NCBI GenBank assembly: GCA_028280805.1
Contig: JANQLB010000084.1
Location: 124,001-188,000 of the forward strand
Reading direction: 5' to 3'
DNA length: 64,000 bases
Source of the DNA: Tissierellales bacterium
GTDB lineage: Bacteria; Bacillota; Clostridia; Tissierellales; VENL01
Part shown: positions 8,470 to 17,596 of the stretch, in pieces
Layout of the letters: each line of letters opens with the position of its first letter
How positions within the stretch are numbered: the first letter of the stretch is position 1
Program-made: the position numbers and the translations under genes
Notes under the pieces: model-generated
What the model was told of the DNA's origin: nothing
The model's input: only the letters and a program-made list of their open reading frames with translations
Databases searched by the model: none

Positions 8470-10329
8470 ATGAATATCTATAAAAATAATTTGGAGCTTT
8501 TAAAAAAAAAGAATGATATAGTATACGCTGAAATTAAGAGAAAATTAGATTGTTTTGACGAAAATGCCGGAGTTAAGGTTGAAGTTCATAAGAATAAGGA
8601 AGGACTGCTAAATGTCACAATAAATAACAAAAAAAATAAATGGTTTGTTCACAGTAATTATAATGCAACAGTTGAAGCTGAAAGATGGGTACAGTCTGTT
8701 GATATTAAATCAAGAATAATTATAATTCTTGGGATGGGAATGGGGTATCATATTCAGGAATTACTTAAAAATATTGGTCAAGATACTATATTAATTATCA
8801 TAGAGCCAGAGATAGCAATAGCTAAGAAATTATTTCAGTATAAAACAATTGAGAATATTATCATGGATGAAAGAGTAAGATTTATTTTAAGTGATGATGA
8901 AAAAGATGTAGCAAATATGATATTTGATATATTTAAAAATTTGTTTATGGAGAATATCGAATTTAAAATTTTTAATAACTACTCTATTGATTATTTTGAA
9001 ATGTTTAATAACGTTCAAAAAGAATTATATAATACAATGAATAGTCTAATAGTAAATATGGCCACTAGAGAACATTTCAAATACTTATGGCTTGCTAATT
9101 TTATAGGCAACACCTCAAAAATATGCAGCAGTTCAAATTTTAAAGATCTATTGAATAAATTTAAGGGAAAACCCGGTATTATTGTTTCCGCAGGACCTTC
9201 ACTAGATAAAAATATACATTTGCTAAAAAAATTAAGAAATAAAGCTGTAATTATTGCAGGTGGTTCTGCTATAAGAATATTAAAGAAAAAAGGTATAGAA
9301 CCACATTTTTTAGTAGCGATAGATGGTGATCCATTGGAGAAGGATATTTTCGATGATATTGATTTTCAGAATAATACATTAATATATACTAATAGGTTAT
9401 ATTATGAAATAGTAAAAGAGTATTCAGAAAAGAAATTCTTAATACTGGATAATGAGGATGAACTCGCAAAATATTTTTCAGACAAATATAACCTTGACTT
9501 GGTTCAAATATCTCCTAGTCAGACTGTTGCAGGGATAAATATAAATGTAGCTACTTTATTAGGGTGTAACCCAGTAATTTTTGTAGGTCAAGACTTAGCC
9601 TATACAAATTTAGAGCATCATGCTGACGGAGCTGCTCATATGTGTAATTTCGAAGAGGAATTGAAAGAAAATCCAAAGAAGTTTATTAAAGTTAAAGATA
9701 TATTTGGTAATGACACATATACTATTAAGCAGTTTTTAACTGCTAAAAGAGAAATGATGAGAAAAATGGCTAAAGAAATTGAAAAGGGATATATGTTTAT
9801 AAATGCTACAGAAGGAGGAATTGGACTTGATATATGTCCTAATATGACATTAAAGAAAGTCGAGAAAGAATTTCTGCAAAATGAATTTGATAGTATAGAA
9901 GATACAATTAATGATGTCCATACCAATGCAAGTATAAAAATAACTGAAAACCAATTGGAAGAATTTTTGAATCAAATGATAAATGGTGCTGATGAGTTAA
10001 AACAAATTATTAAGCATAGATATGACTTAAGTATAGAGATTAGAGATATTCTAAAAAATAAAGATTTTAATAATAGTAAATTAAATAAATTATCATTGGA
10101 AGTGAATATGCTTGAAGAAAAAATTAATGAAAGTGAATTTTATAATAAAATAGTTAAAGGATCTATAGCACAAACTTTAACAATACATAGTGGAATAATG
10201 AATAAAAAATTAAATTACTCTGATGATATGTTTGAAAAAAATATGATAAAAATTCAATGTATAATTAATCAATGCATGGAAATTATAGGAGTTTGCAGTT
10301 TTGTTATTAATATGGACAGGATACTTTAA
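8470..10329 (+). CDS. Maf/DUF115 family flagellin glycosyltransferase
   Basis: Protein of 619 residues of the motility accessory factor family, which transfers nonulosonic acid sugars (pseudaminic or legionaminic acid) to Ser/Thr of flagellin in the cytoplasm. The central MptE-like domain (about 220-380) shows GKPGIIVSAGPSLDKNI, AGGSAIRILKKKGIEPHF, AIDGDP and VGQDLAYT. The C-terminal third is helical and probably binds flagellin. Its position directly after hag supports this role. The sugar-synthesis locus downstream is largely destroyed, so the donor sugar must come from elsewhere or the enzyme is now idle. Confidence 0.88.
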   Translation: MNIYKNNLELLKKKNDIVYAEIKRKLDCFDENAGVKVEVHKNKEGLLNVTINNKKNKWFVHSNYNATVEAERWVQSVDIKSRIIIILGMGMGYHIQELLKNIGQDTILIIIEPEIAIAKKLFQYKTIENIIMDERVRFILSDDEKDVANMIFDIFKNLFMENIEFKIFNNYSIDYFEMFNNVQKELYNTMNSLIVNMATREHFKYLWLANFIGNTSKICSSSNFKDLLNKFKGKPGIIVSAGPSLDKNIHLLKKLRNKAVIIAGGSAIRILKKKGIEPHFLVAIDGDPLEKDIFDDIDFQNNTLIYTNRLYYEIVKEYSEKKFLILDNEDELAKYFSDKYNLDLVQISPSQTVAGININVATLLGCNPVIFVGQDLAYTNLEHHADGAAHMCNFEEELKENPKKFIKVKDIFGNDTYTIKQFLTAKREMMRKMAKEIEKGYMFINATEGGIGLDICPNMTLKKVEKEFLQNEFDSIEDTINDVHTNASIKITENQLEEFLNQMINGADELKQIIKHRYDLSIEIRDILKNKDFNNSKLNKLSLEVNMLEEKINESEFYNKIVKGSIAQTLTIHSGIMNKKLNYSDDMFEKNMIKIQCIINQCMEIIGVCSFVINMDRIL

Positions 10330-10484
10330 TAAATTTTTGAACTTATTGGAAAATTTCTTATTTGAATTACTATTTAAAATATACGAAAATACTTTCTAAA
10401 TTCTCTTAAATGGGCGGATTAAATATTATTTAAACCTAAACATTATATCTATAGAAGATAAGTCAACAGAAAGGAGATATTATT

Positions 10485-10804
10485 GTGACAAAACCTAGAA
10501 TAATCCTTGTTGTTGGTGGTGGACACTGTAAAGTAGTTACATCAATCTTACAAGAGATAGATAGTTTTGACATATATGGTATATCTGATTTAAAATCTAA
10601 ATTAAACAATAAAATCTTAGAGTAAAAATTAATACTACAGATGAACAATTAAGAGATGTGTTTATGAATGTTGTTGCTAATGCTTTCATTACAATTGGAA
10701 AGATTGACAATTCAGCAACTAGACATAGGCGGTATGATAAAGTTAAAAATATTGGATTCAAAATACCAAAACTTATTAATGGACTAATAAAAAGTATAAT
10801 TTAA
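10485..10804 (+). pseudogene. neuD-like sugar acyltransferase, frameshifted and truncated
   Basis: From GTG 10485, behind AAGGAGAT, the frame begins MTKPRIILVVGGGHCKVV, the NeuD/PglD-type N-terminal Rossmann segment (GGGHxKVV), and continues EIDSFDIYGISDLKSKL. It hits TAA at 10623. A one-base loss near 10620 restores the family reading when corrected (KILGVKINTTDEQL), and the second frame runs through NAFITIGKIDNSATR and NIGFKIPKLI to TAA at 10804. The entire left-handed beta-helix acetyltransferase half is missing. NeuD enzymes acetylate sialic or legionaminic acid precursors. Confidence 0.75.
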
Positions 10805-10856
10805 AAACTTAAATTATAAATACTAGAAAAAGTTTAAGTATTGTAGGCTTAGAAAG

Positions 10857-11530
10857 GTAATTATTGATTATTCAATTGAGAATAATTATCACTTATTAAT
10901 ATTAGGGGATTGTGATGATTATTTTTCAAATAATAGAATAAAATCAATTATACAGCAATTTGATATATATAAGGATTTTTTTATAACAAAATAACGCCTA
11001 TATCAAACAATGGTAAAATACTAAGTTCTTATGGTAGAGAATTACCTGCACAAATAGATGATTATAAAGAAATCTTAGATTATAACTTTCTTGGACTATC
11101 TAACACCTCATTAAATCTAATTAAGACTACAAAATACTTAAAAGAAATTAAGATATCAAATGTTATTGCATTTGATTGGTATTTATACTCGCTTCTGTTA
11201 TATAAGCATTACTGCGGAAAACTTGTTGACAATACTAAGACATTTTATATAATTCATGAAAATAATACAGCTGGCATTACAAACCTCCTTACTGAAGAGA
11301 CACTTATTAAAGGTATAAGAGTTAAAGAAAATCATTACAAAGCATTGTTGCATACTGATGATACATTTAAGCACAAGCTGGCAAATATACTAAAGTTAAA
11401 GAAAACTCTTGACGATAATAAATATAGAAAATTATATATAGATACAATAAATAAGAATTCAAGTACTTCATTGTTTTAGCGGGAAAATATAAAAACTCTT
11501 GAAGAAATAGAGGAATTAAAATGGCAGTAA
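10857..11530 (+). pseudogene. Decayed surface-polysaccharide glycosyltransferase-like gene
   Basis: Fragments in two frames form one protein. The first is IDYSIENNYHLLILGDCDDYF (a family-2 glycosyltransferase-type acidic motif) followed by NNRIKSIIQQFDIYKDFF. A frameshift near 10990 leads to ITPISNNGKIL, LDYNFLGLSNTSLNLIKTTK, NVIAFDWYLYSLLLYK and FYIIHENNTAGI. A TAG at about 11478 stands where Trp is expected, before RENIKTLEEIEELKWQ and TAA. The start is missing. The DCDDYF and HENNT motifs fit glycosyltransferases of sialic or legionaminic acid clusters; this is a recollection-based call. Confidence 0.6.
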
Positions 11531-11567
11531 AAATTAGGAATAGAATTTTCGGAAATTATACTGAATT

Positions 11568-11639
11568 ACTGAAGAAGATATAACTTATAAGAGACCAGGT
11601 ATCGGAATTGAACCCAAATACAAGGATTTTCTTATTGGA
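11568..11639 (+). pseudogene. neuB/legI C-terminal (SAF domain) fragment
   Basis: A 24-codon stretch, TEEDITYKRPGIGIEPKYKD followed by FLIG, matches the antifreeze-like SAF domain that ends N-acetylneuraminate/legionaminate synthases (pattern ITxKRPGxGIxPxY). Nothing of the catalytic TIM barrel is left. It is joined almost directly to the neuA fragment that follows, which indicates deletion of the intervening DNA. Confidence 0.7.
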
Positions 11640-11644
11640 CTAAT

Positions 11645-11884
11645 ACATTAGATAAAGATTTAGTTCTTGATAATTTTATAAAAAAGGAAATTATAAACAA
11701 AAACCGACAAGAATTACCAGACCACTATAGATTAAATGGTGCTATTTACATTGCTAAGCCTAATTATCTATTAAAGAATAGAAACTGGTATAAGGAAGAT
11801 AGTTATGCATATATAATGCCTAGAGTAAGGTCAGTAGATATTGATAGTGAAATCGACTTTACGATTGCCAGAAGTATTAATTAA
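11645..11884 (+). pseudogene. neuA/legF C-terminal fragment
   Basis: An 80-codon open stretch ending in TAA reads DKDLVLDNFIKKEIINKNRQ, LPDHYRLNGAIYIAKPNYLL, SYAYIMPRVRSVDIDSEIDF. This is the C-terminal half of CMP-sialic/legionaminic acid cytidylyltransferases (signature RxxLPxxYRxNGAIY...MP..RSxDIDxxxDF). The nucleotide-binding N-terminus is absent and there is no start codon with a ribosome binding site, so it is non-functional. Confidence 0.8.
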
Positions 11885-11920
11885 AAAACAACAATCATAT
11901 AAAACGGGGAGTTGAATTAT

Positions 11921-12997
11921 ATGAAGAATCTAGAACATGTTTTAGTAAACGAGAAATGTTCTATTAAGGAAACCATGGAGCATATTGATAAATCAGGAAG
12001 AGGTATAGCAGTAATAGTAGATGATAATAAGCGCTTGATAGGTACAGTAACTGATGGTGATATTAGAAGAGCAATATTAAATAAGATGTCGATAGATTTA
12101 AGCGTTAATACGATAACGAAATATGACTGCATATTTATAAACAGTACCTCTTCTAAAAAATTTATAGAAAATATTTTCAAATCAAAAAAAATACTTCAAA
12201 TTCCAGTAGTAGATGAAAGTATGAGAGTAACTGACGTTATATTTTTTAAAGATTTATATGATAAAAATAATTCAAGAAATAATTATGCTCTTATTATGGC
12301 AGGAGGACTTGGAACAAGACTAAGACCTTTAACTTCTGAATTACCAAAACCTATGTTAAAGGTTGGGGACAAGCCTATTTTAGAAATAATAATTGGTCAA
12401 TTAAAAAGCTTCGGTATTACAAATATATTAATATCAGTTAACTATAAAGCTCATATTATTGAAAGCTACTTTAGAAATGGCAATGATTTTGGAGTTAACA
12501 TTGAATATATAAGAGAAAAGAAAAGGTTAGGTACAGCCGGATCTCTTAAGCTTGCAAGACATTATTTAGATAAACCTCTTATATTAGTAAATGGAGACAT
12601 ATTAACAAAGCTTAATTTTGATCAATTCTTAGATTTTCATGTTAGAAATAATGCTGATATAACTATAGCAACTAGAAAGCATGACATAGATATACCATAT
12701 GGTGTTGTAGATTTAAACGATACAAGTGTTGTAGATTTAAAGGAAAAACCTACATTAGAATTTTTTGTGAATGCAGGAATGTATTGTATTAGCCCCCAGA
12801 TGGTTGACTACATTCCCGATAATGAATATTATGACATCACGACACTTATAGATATTGCTATGAAAAAGAACTACTCGGTTAAGAGTTTTCCTATAAGGGA
12901 ATATTGGATAGATATAGGGCAGATACAGGATTATACAAGGGCTAATAATGAATACTTTGATATATTTAGGAGTGAGATAAGTGCAACTAGAGAATAA
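11921..12997 (+). CDS. CBS-domain nucleotidyltransferase (PtmE-like)
   Basis: Protein of 358 residues. Residues 1-120 are a CBS pair (GRGIAVIVDDNKRLIGTVTDG, then QIPVVDESMRVTDVIFF). Residues 124-350 are a nucleotidyltransferase with MAGGLGTRLRPLTSELPKPM, ILVNGDILT and EYWIDIGQ. The same architecture occurs in Campylobacter PtmE, which makes GDP-glucosamine for legionaminic acid. ATG 11921 is preferred over an upstream TTG because GGGGAG lies 9 bp before it. It is the only intact gene inside a decayed nonulosonic acid locus. The exact sugar cannot be read from the sequence. Confidence 0.82.
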   Translation: MKNLEHVLVNEKCSIKETMEHIDKSGRGIAVIVDDNKRLIGTVTDGDIRRAILNKMSIDLSVNTITKYDCIFINSTSSKKFIENIFKSKKILQIPVVDESMRVTDVIFFKDLYDKNNSRNNYALIMAGGLGTRLRPLTSELPKPMLKVGDKPILEIIIGQLKSFGITNILISVNYKAHIIESYFRNGNDFGVNIEYIREKKRLGTAGSLKLARHYLDKPLILVNGDILTKLNFDQFLDFHVRNNADITIATRKHDIDIPYGVVDLNDTSVVDLKEKPTLEFFVNAGMYCISPQMVDYIPDNEYYDITTLIDIAMKKNYSVKSFPIREYWIDIGQIQDYTRANNEYFDIFRSEISATRE

Positions 12998-13148
12998 AAA
13001 GATTCTTGTTACAGGTGGAGAAGGCTTCATAGGCAGTAATTTAGTTGAAAAACTAGTAGAATTAGGTGCAGAAGTAACAGCTTTAGTACAATACAATTCA
13101 TTTAATAATTGGAGATAGATTGAGACTATTAAAGATTATAGAAAGGGA
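12981..13148 (+). pseudogene. legB-like NAD-dependent sugar dehydratase, N-terminal remnant
   Basis: GTG 12981 overlaps the end of the nucleotidyltransferase gene. It reads MQLENKKILVTGGEGFIGSN, the NAD-binding GxxGxxG start of an extended SDR, then LVEKLVELGAEVTALVQYNS. TAG at 13116 replaces an expected Trp. The rest of the roughly 320-residue enzyme is gone; a few in-frame residues (IETIKDYRKG) lead straight into a different gene's C-terminus. Confidence 0.7.
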
Positions 13149-13151
13149 AGA

Positions 13152-13262
13152 ATGAATATATCTGAGGAATTATCAGTTAAAGGTATTAATCTCCGAAGTT
13201 CAGTAGGATTAAGTAGAGAGGATATAGACAAAATAGTAACAATAATTAAAAGTATTAAATAG
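13152..13262 (+). pseudogene. legC-like PLP aminotransferase, C-terminal remnant
   Basis: The 36 residues MNISEELSVKGINLRSSVGL, then SREDIDKIVTIIKSIK and TAG, match the extreme C-terminus of DegT/DnrJ-type sugar aminotransferases (pattern GxNLPSSxxLxxEDIxxI). It is in frame with the legB remnant upstream, so a single deletion removed the 3' part of legB and nearly all of legC. Confidence 0.65.
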
Positions 13263-13274
13263 AGGAGAGATATT

Positions 13275-13649
13275 ATGACTCATGAGGAAAATATACAATT
13301 AATGTTAGAAACTACTAAAACAGCTCAGGAATATATAGATAAATTAATAAATGGAATTAATCAGTGTGCAGAAGATTTTCAAACAGGAAGTGAAAAACGA
13401 GCTTTAGATATTACACTACAAATTATAGATGGAATGAAATGGCTAACTGAAGCAATGTCATTAACAAAGGAAATACATAAAGAAGAAGTGAATATCCAAG
13501 ATATTAATTTATTTCTAAATAACATAATAGAAGGCTTTGAAAATAAAGACTATATTTTAGTCAGTGATATATTAGATTATGAGATAAAACCAATTATTAG
13601 CACATGGAAACAAAAACTAGCAAAAACAAATAAATTTGAGAACAATTGA
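13275..13649 (+). CDS. Flagellar-locus protein of unknown function
   Basis: Protein of 124 residues, all-helical, acidic and soluble, from ATG 13275 behind GAGGAGAG. Segments include ENIQLMLETTKTAQEYIDKL, ALDITLQIIDGMKWLTEAM and DYILVSDILDYEIKPIISTW. Proteins of this pattern occur beside flaG/fliD in other Firmicutes; DUF8042 is a possible family but I am not certain. No catalytic motif is visible. The frame is intact, in contrast to the wrecked genes just upstream. Confidence 0.7.
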   Translation: MTHEENIQLMLETTKTAQEYIDKLINGINQCAEDFQTGSEKRALDITLQIIDGMKWLTEAMSLTKEIHKEEVNIQDINLFLNNIIEGFENKDYILVSDILDYEIKPIISTWKQKLAKTNKFENN

Positions 13650-13718
13650 GAACTGATAAAATACCTATAATCTACTTAAGCTATTTTTTATATTTTACTT
13701 ATTCTAAATTAAAGTGAC

Positions 13719-13746
13719 TAAAGTTTGCTTAATTACATGACGATAT
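13719..13746 (+). promoter_or_regulatory. Sigma-28 promoter for flaG-fliD-fliS
   Basis: TAAA (13719-13722), a 16-bp spacer and GACGATAT (13739-13746) match the sigma-D consensus with one mismatch in the -10 (A for C). It lies 42 bp upstream of the flaG start, in the gap after the unknown gene. Confidence 0.78.
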
Positions 13747-13787
13747 ATAAATTGAGACAAAAGTATAAAATGTTAGGAGGGAAAGCA

Positions 13788-14156
13788 ATGCGTATTGAAG
13801 GATCAGCCACGACACCAGTACAAATACCTCAAGCATTAGAGAATAAAATGAGTACATCTCAAGAGGTTAAAAAAATTGAAAATAATCATGACTTTGAATC
13901 AACATTTATTAATAGTGAAAAAAGGAAAGTAGAAGAAGAACAAATAATAAGTGCAATAGAAAAGGCGAACAAAGAATTTATGATTTATGATAGAAAATTT
14001 GAATTTTCTATCCATGAAAAGACAAAGGCAATAATGGTTAAAGTAATAGATGCAAAAAATGATGAAATAATTAGAGAAATACCTCCGGAAAAAATTTTAG
14101 ATATGGTAGCTAAGTTATGGGAGCTGGCAGGAATAATGGTAGATGAAAAAGTATAA
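13788..14156 (+). CDS. flaG: FlaG family flagellar protein
   Basis: Protein of 122 residues from ATG 13788 behind TTAGGAGGG; starts further upstream lack a ribosome binding site. The variable N-terminus is followed by the FlaG domain: NKEFMIYDRKFEFSIHEKTK, IMVKVIDAKNDEIIREIPPE, KILDMVAKLWELAGIMVD. FlaG proteins affect filament length or secretion and are nearly always encoded next to fliD, as here (36 bp upstream). Probably expressed from the sigma-28-type promoter at 13719. Confidence 0.92.
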   Translation: MRIEGSATTPVQIPQALENKMSTSQEVKKIENNHDFESTFINSEKRKVEEEQIISAIEKANKEFMIYDRKFEFSIHEKTKAIMVKVIDAKNDEIIREIPPEKILDMVAKLWELAGIMVDEKV

Positions 14157-14191
14157 ATTGTGTCATTATAAAGTTAAAGGAAGGTGATATT

Positions 14192-16681
14192 ATGTCTGAT
14201 ATGCTTAGAATAACTGGTTTAGCAACAGGTATAGATACTGAAAGTATGATTCAGAAACTAATGAGTGCTCAATATATTAAAGTAGATAGAGTGAAGCAGC
14301 AAAGACAAATAGTAGAGTGGCAAAGAAATAGTTATAGAGACATTAGTAATTTACTAAGAGGATTTAAAGATGAATTTTTTGATTACTTAAATCCAAGTAC
14401 TAACCTTAGGTCTGCAAATTCATTTGCAGCATTTTCTACTACTGCGAGAGCAGGTGGAGTAGATACAAATGCCGTAACAATAAGAGCAACGGGTTCAGCA
14501 AGTACCGGGACTCATACATTAAATAATATTGCTTTAGCTAAAAAAGCTTTATGGAAAAGTTCGGGTTCTGTATCTCCTTCAATGACTGGAGGAGCAGTAA
14601 ATTTTGCTGATTTGAAAGAAGGAAAGTCATTTGACATAACGCTAGATGGTACTAAAAGAACAATAACACTTAACAGTTCAGCAGCAGGAGCAAGTGACGC
14701 TGCAACACTTGCAGGAGAATTACAAACTTTGATTAATGATACTTTTGGTGCCGGTAATATTTCTGTAACTCATGATGGTTCAAATCATTTAGTATTTGAA
14801 GCACAAGGACACATTCTACAACTTAGTAGTACACCACATACATATGTTAGCGATTTAGGCTTTAGAAATCCTCAAACTAACTCAATTACAGGAGAGATCC
14901 TTGATTTTTCAAGTCCAATTAGTATAAGCGGAAATTTAAATATAGATGTAAACGGGGTAAAAACCAATGTATCAGTAGATATAACAAATGCCGCTGATAT
15001 AACTGACTTTACTGTTCAGCTTCAAGCTGACATTGACAGTGCCTTAGGAACTGGTGTTGTAAGAGTATCAAATTATGGAGATAGAATTAAGCTGATTTCT
15101 CATAACACATCCGATGAGATTACTGTATTATCCGGTGATACTACTGATGTTATTGGACAAATTGGCTTTAGCAGCGGAGCGAAAATTAGCAAACTACAGG
15201 GAGATGTCAACTTAGATATGTCGGATATTGGTAAAGAATTTGACATCTATGTGGAGGGTAGTAAGTATCATATAGATTTACCTTCTGATTATTCAAACTT
15301 GAATGATTTAGCAAATGAGATAAATAACCAATTATCAATGCAAGGTGCTGGAATCACTGTGAGTGATGATGGAAGCGGAAATTTAATATTTAACGGAACA
15401 AATGGTTCAGAAATTACAGTAGCTGATAGTACTGAATCAATAGTTAATGATTTAGGATTTAAATCAGGAGACCTTAATATAGTAAACTTCAATACCACCT
15501 TAAGAGATTTAAACTTAGACATTCCAATAGTTTTTAATGGAGGAAAAGCTGAATTTGAGATAAACGGAGTTAGTTTCTCGTTTGATGAAACTGATACGCT
15601 GCAATATGTTATGAACGAAGTAAATACAAGCAGTGCAGGTGTTACATTTAGATATAGCAGTCTATCTGACACATTTACTTTACAGTCAGAAAATGAAGGT
15701 GCAATAAATGATATTTCTTTAAATGACTTAAATGGAACTAATTTATTGAGCGGTGTATTAAAGCTAACTCAGGAGCAAGCTGCAACTGATGCTCAGTTTA
15801 CTTTAGATGGTGTTACTACTACTAGATCATCTAATATTTTTACTATAGATGGAATTGAATATACATTAAACTCTGATTATGACCCAACTGGAACTGAAGG
15901 TTTAGCAGATATTGAGTTAAATATAAACGCTGATCCGGATGAAGTTATTGATAAAATAAAAGATTTTGTAGCTAAATATAATGAAGTTATTTCTACTATT
16001 AATGACAAAATATCTGAAGAGAGATATTTTGATTATAAACCATTAACAGAAGCTCAAAAAGATGAAATGTCAGAAACTGAAATTGAGAGATGGGAAGAAA
16101 AGGCCAAGAGTGGTATATTAAGAAGTGATTCTATGCTTCAATCAATTACTTCTGATATGAGAAGAGCTTTATATGATACTGTAGAAGGAGTTGGATTAAA
16201 TCTTTATGATATAGGGATTAAAACAAGCTCTTTCTATCAAGATAAAGGTAAATTAGTTATTGATGAAGAAAAACTTAAGTCTGCATTAACAGATAATCTT
16301 AGTGAAATAGCTCAATTATTTACAAAGGAATCAGATATCAGATATAGTGATAGTTCAAATAGAAGTCAAAGATATAGCGAACAAGGTTTAGCTCATAGAT
16401 TACATGACATAATTGAAGATAATATTAGAATAACCAGAGACAGCGATGGATATAAAGGTTCACTACTTGAAAAAGCAGGTATTGAAGGAGATGTTACAGA
16501 ATTTAATAATATATTAAGTGAAGAACTAAAAGACTATGATGATAGGATTAATGACTTATTAAAAGATTTAGCTGACAAAGAAGATTACTATTATTTAATG
16601 TTTGCCAGAATGGAGCAGTCAATTTCTCAAATGAATTCCCAATCATCTTGGCTGATGCAGCAAATGGGTGGAGGGATGTAA
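14192..16681 (+). CDS. fliD: Flagellar filament cap protein FliD (HAP2)
   Basis: The cap catalyses flagellin polymerisation at the filament tip. The N-terminus MSDMLRITGLATGIDTESMI and the C-terminal helices (ERYFDYKPLTEAQKDEMSET; NLYDIGIKTSSFYQDKGKL; YYYLMFARMEQSISQMNSQS) are diagnostic. At 829 residues it is long for FliD, which is often 450-700. The extra length is in the exposed middle, made of repeated beta-rich modules with Ser/Thr/Asn/Asp. ATG 14192 follows AAGGAAGGTG. Confidence 0.96.
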   Translation: MSDMLRITGLATGIDTESMIQKLMSAQYIKVDRVKQQRQIVEWQRNSYRDISNLLRGFKDEFFDYLNPSTNLRSANSFAAFSTTARAGGVDTNAVTIRATGSASTGTHTLNNIALAKKALWKSSGSVSPSMTGGAVNFADLKEGKSFDITLDGTKRTITLNSSAAGASDAATLAGELQTLINDTFGAGNISVTHDGSNHLVFEAQGHILQLSSTPHTYVSDLGFRNPQTNSITGEILDFSSPISISGNLNIDVNGVKTNVSVDITNAADITDFTVQLQADIDSALGTGVVRVSNYGDRIKLISHNTSDEITVLSGDTTDVIGQIGFSSGAKISKLQGDVNLDMSDIGKEFDIYVEGSKYHIDLPSDYSNLNDLANEINNQLSMQGAGITVSDDGSGNLIFNGTNGSEITVADSTESIVNDLGFKSGDLNIVNFNTTLRDLNLDIPIVFNGGKAEFEINGVSFSFDETDTLQYVMNEVNTSSAGVTFRYSSLSDTFTLQSENEGAINDISLNDLNGTNLLSGVLKLTQEQAATDAQFTLDGVTTTRSSNIFTIDGIEYTLNSDYDPTGTEGLADIELNINADPDEVIDKIKDFVAKYNEVISTINDKISEERYFDYKPLTEAQKDEMSETEIERWEEKAKSGILRSDSMLQSITSDMRRALYDTVEGVGLNLYDIGIKTSSFYQDKGKLVIDEEKLKSALTDNLSEIAQLFTKESDIRYSDSSNRSQRYSEQGLAHRLHDIIEDNIRITRDSDGYKGSLLEKAGIEGDVTEFNNILSEELKDYDDRINDLLKDLADKEDYYYLMFARMEQSISQMNSQSSWLMQQMGGGM

Positions 16682-16708
16682 CAATAGAAGAATTAAGGAG
16701 GCATATAA

Positions 16709-17089
16709 ATGGCAGTAAGTAATCCATATGCAAAATATAAAGAAAATGATATCAAAACAGCTACCCCGCAAGAATTAAGCTTGATGCTGTATAAAGGAGC
16801 AATGAAGTTTATAAGGCAGTCAATAATCAATATAGAAAATAATGATATGCAAAATGCACATAATAGTAATATTAGAGCTCAAGATATATTTATTCACTTT
16901 ATGTCAATTGTGGACATGGAAAATGAAGTAGGTAAACACTTGTTTTCTTTATACGAATATATGCATAATAGACTGCAGGAAGGAAATATGAATAAAGATA
17001 CAGAAATTCTTGAAGAGATATATGGAATGACCAATGAATTAAAGGAAACTTGGGAGCAAGCAATGAAAATAGCTAAAAAGAAGGGATAA
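16709..17089 (+). CDS. fliS: Flagellin chaperone FliS
   Basis: FliS (126 residues) binds the C-terminus of unfolded flagellin and keeps it from polymerising in the cytoplasm. Family features are NPYAKYKENDIKTATPQELS, LMLYKGAMKFIRQSI and LREEW-like LKETWEQAMKIAKKKG. ATG 16709 follows AAGGAGGC. It lies 27 bp after fliD and 6 bp before a FlgN-like gene, so it belongs to the flaG-fliD operon. Confidence 0.96.
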   Translation: MAVSNPYAKYKENDIKTATPQELSLMLYKGAMKFIRQSIINIENNDMQNAHNSNIRAQDIFIHFMSIVDMENEVGKHLFSLYEYMHNRLQEGNMNKDTEILEEIYGMTNELKETWEQAMKIAKKKG

Positions 17090-17095
17090 TAATTC

Positions 17096-17575
17096 ATGGA
17101 AGATTCCAATAAAGAGATAATTATTTTGATAGATATGTTAAATAAAAAATCTGACTTACTTAGTGAAATACTAAATATAACTCATAAACAGACTGATGCA
17201 ATTAAAGACAGTAATCTTGATAAATTAGACAATCTTATTATGATAAAACGGACTTATATTGATAAGATTGATAATATTGATTCTTCATATGCAAAGCAGT
17301 TTAGTAAAATTAGAAATCTTTATAATGTAAATGAAATTAGCCAAATAGATATAAAAAAAGATATAAAAATTAAGTTTAAACAATTAAATCAACAATTACA
17401 TGAAAAGGTTGAAAATATATTTGAAATTGATAAGAAAAACAGTGAATTAATAAATAATAATTTTCAACAAGTGAAATCTAAATTAAAGGATATTAAGCAA
17501 GGAAAAAAAGTAACCTCTAATTACTATAGGCAATCCATTCAAACGGAAGGATATTTTATAGATAAAGGTAGATAA
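17096..17575 (+). CDS. FlgN-like flagellar export chaperone
   Basis: Helical protein of 159 residues with the FlgN pattern: NKEIIILIDMLNKKSDLLSE, then ITHKQTDAIKDSNLDKLDN, then IMIKRTYIDKIDNID. FlgN proteins are cytoplasmic chaperones for the hook-associated proteins FlgK and FlgL. The C-terminus carries QQVKSKLKDIKQGKKV, shared with the related protein at 17871-18344. The start at 17096 uses a GGGAT-type site inside the end of fliS. Assignment is by length, helix pattern and place, not by strict motif. Confidence 0.72.
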   Translation: MEDSNKEIIILIDMLNKKSDLLSEILNITHKQTDAIKDSNLDKLDNLIMIKRTYIDKIDNIDSSYAKQFSKIRNLYNVNEISQIDIKKDIKIKFKQLNQQLHEKVENIFEIDKKNSELINNNFQQVKSKLKDIKQGKKVTSNYYRQSIQTEGYFIDKGR

Positions 17576-17596
17576 AATTTATGATGAGGTGAGATT

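Noticed and set aside
12755-13096. Minus-strand frame opposite the ptmE-like gene and legB remnant
   Set aside because: It is antisense to conserved protein sequence on the plus strand and has no RBS or recognisable domain.
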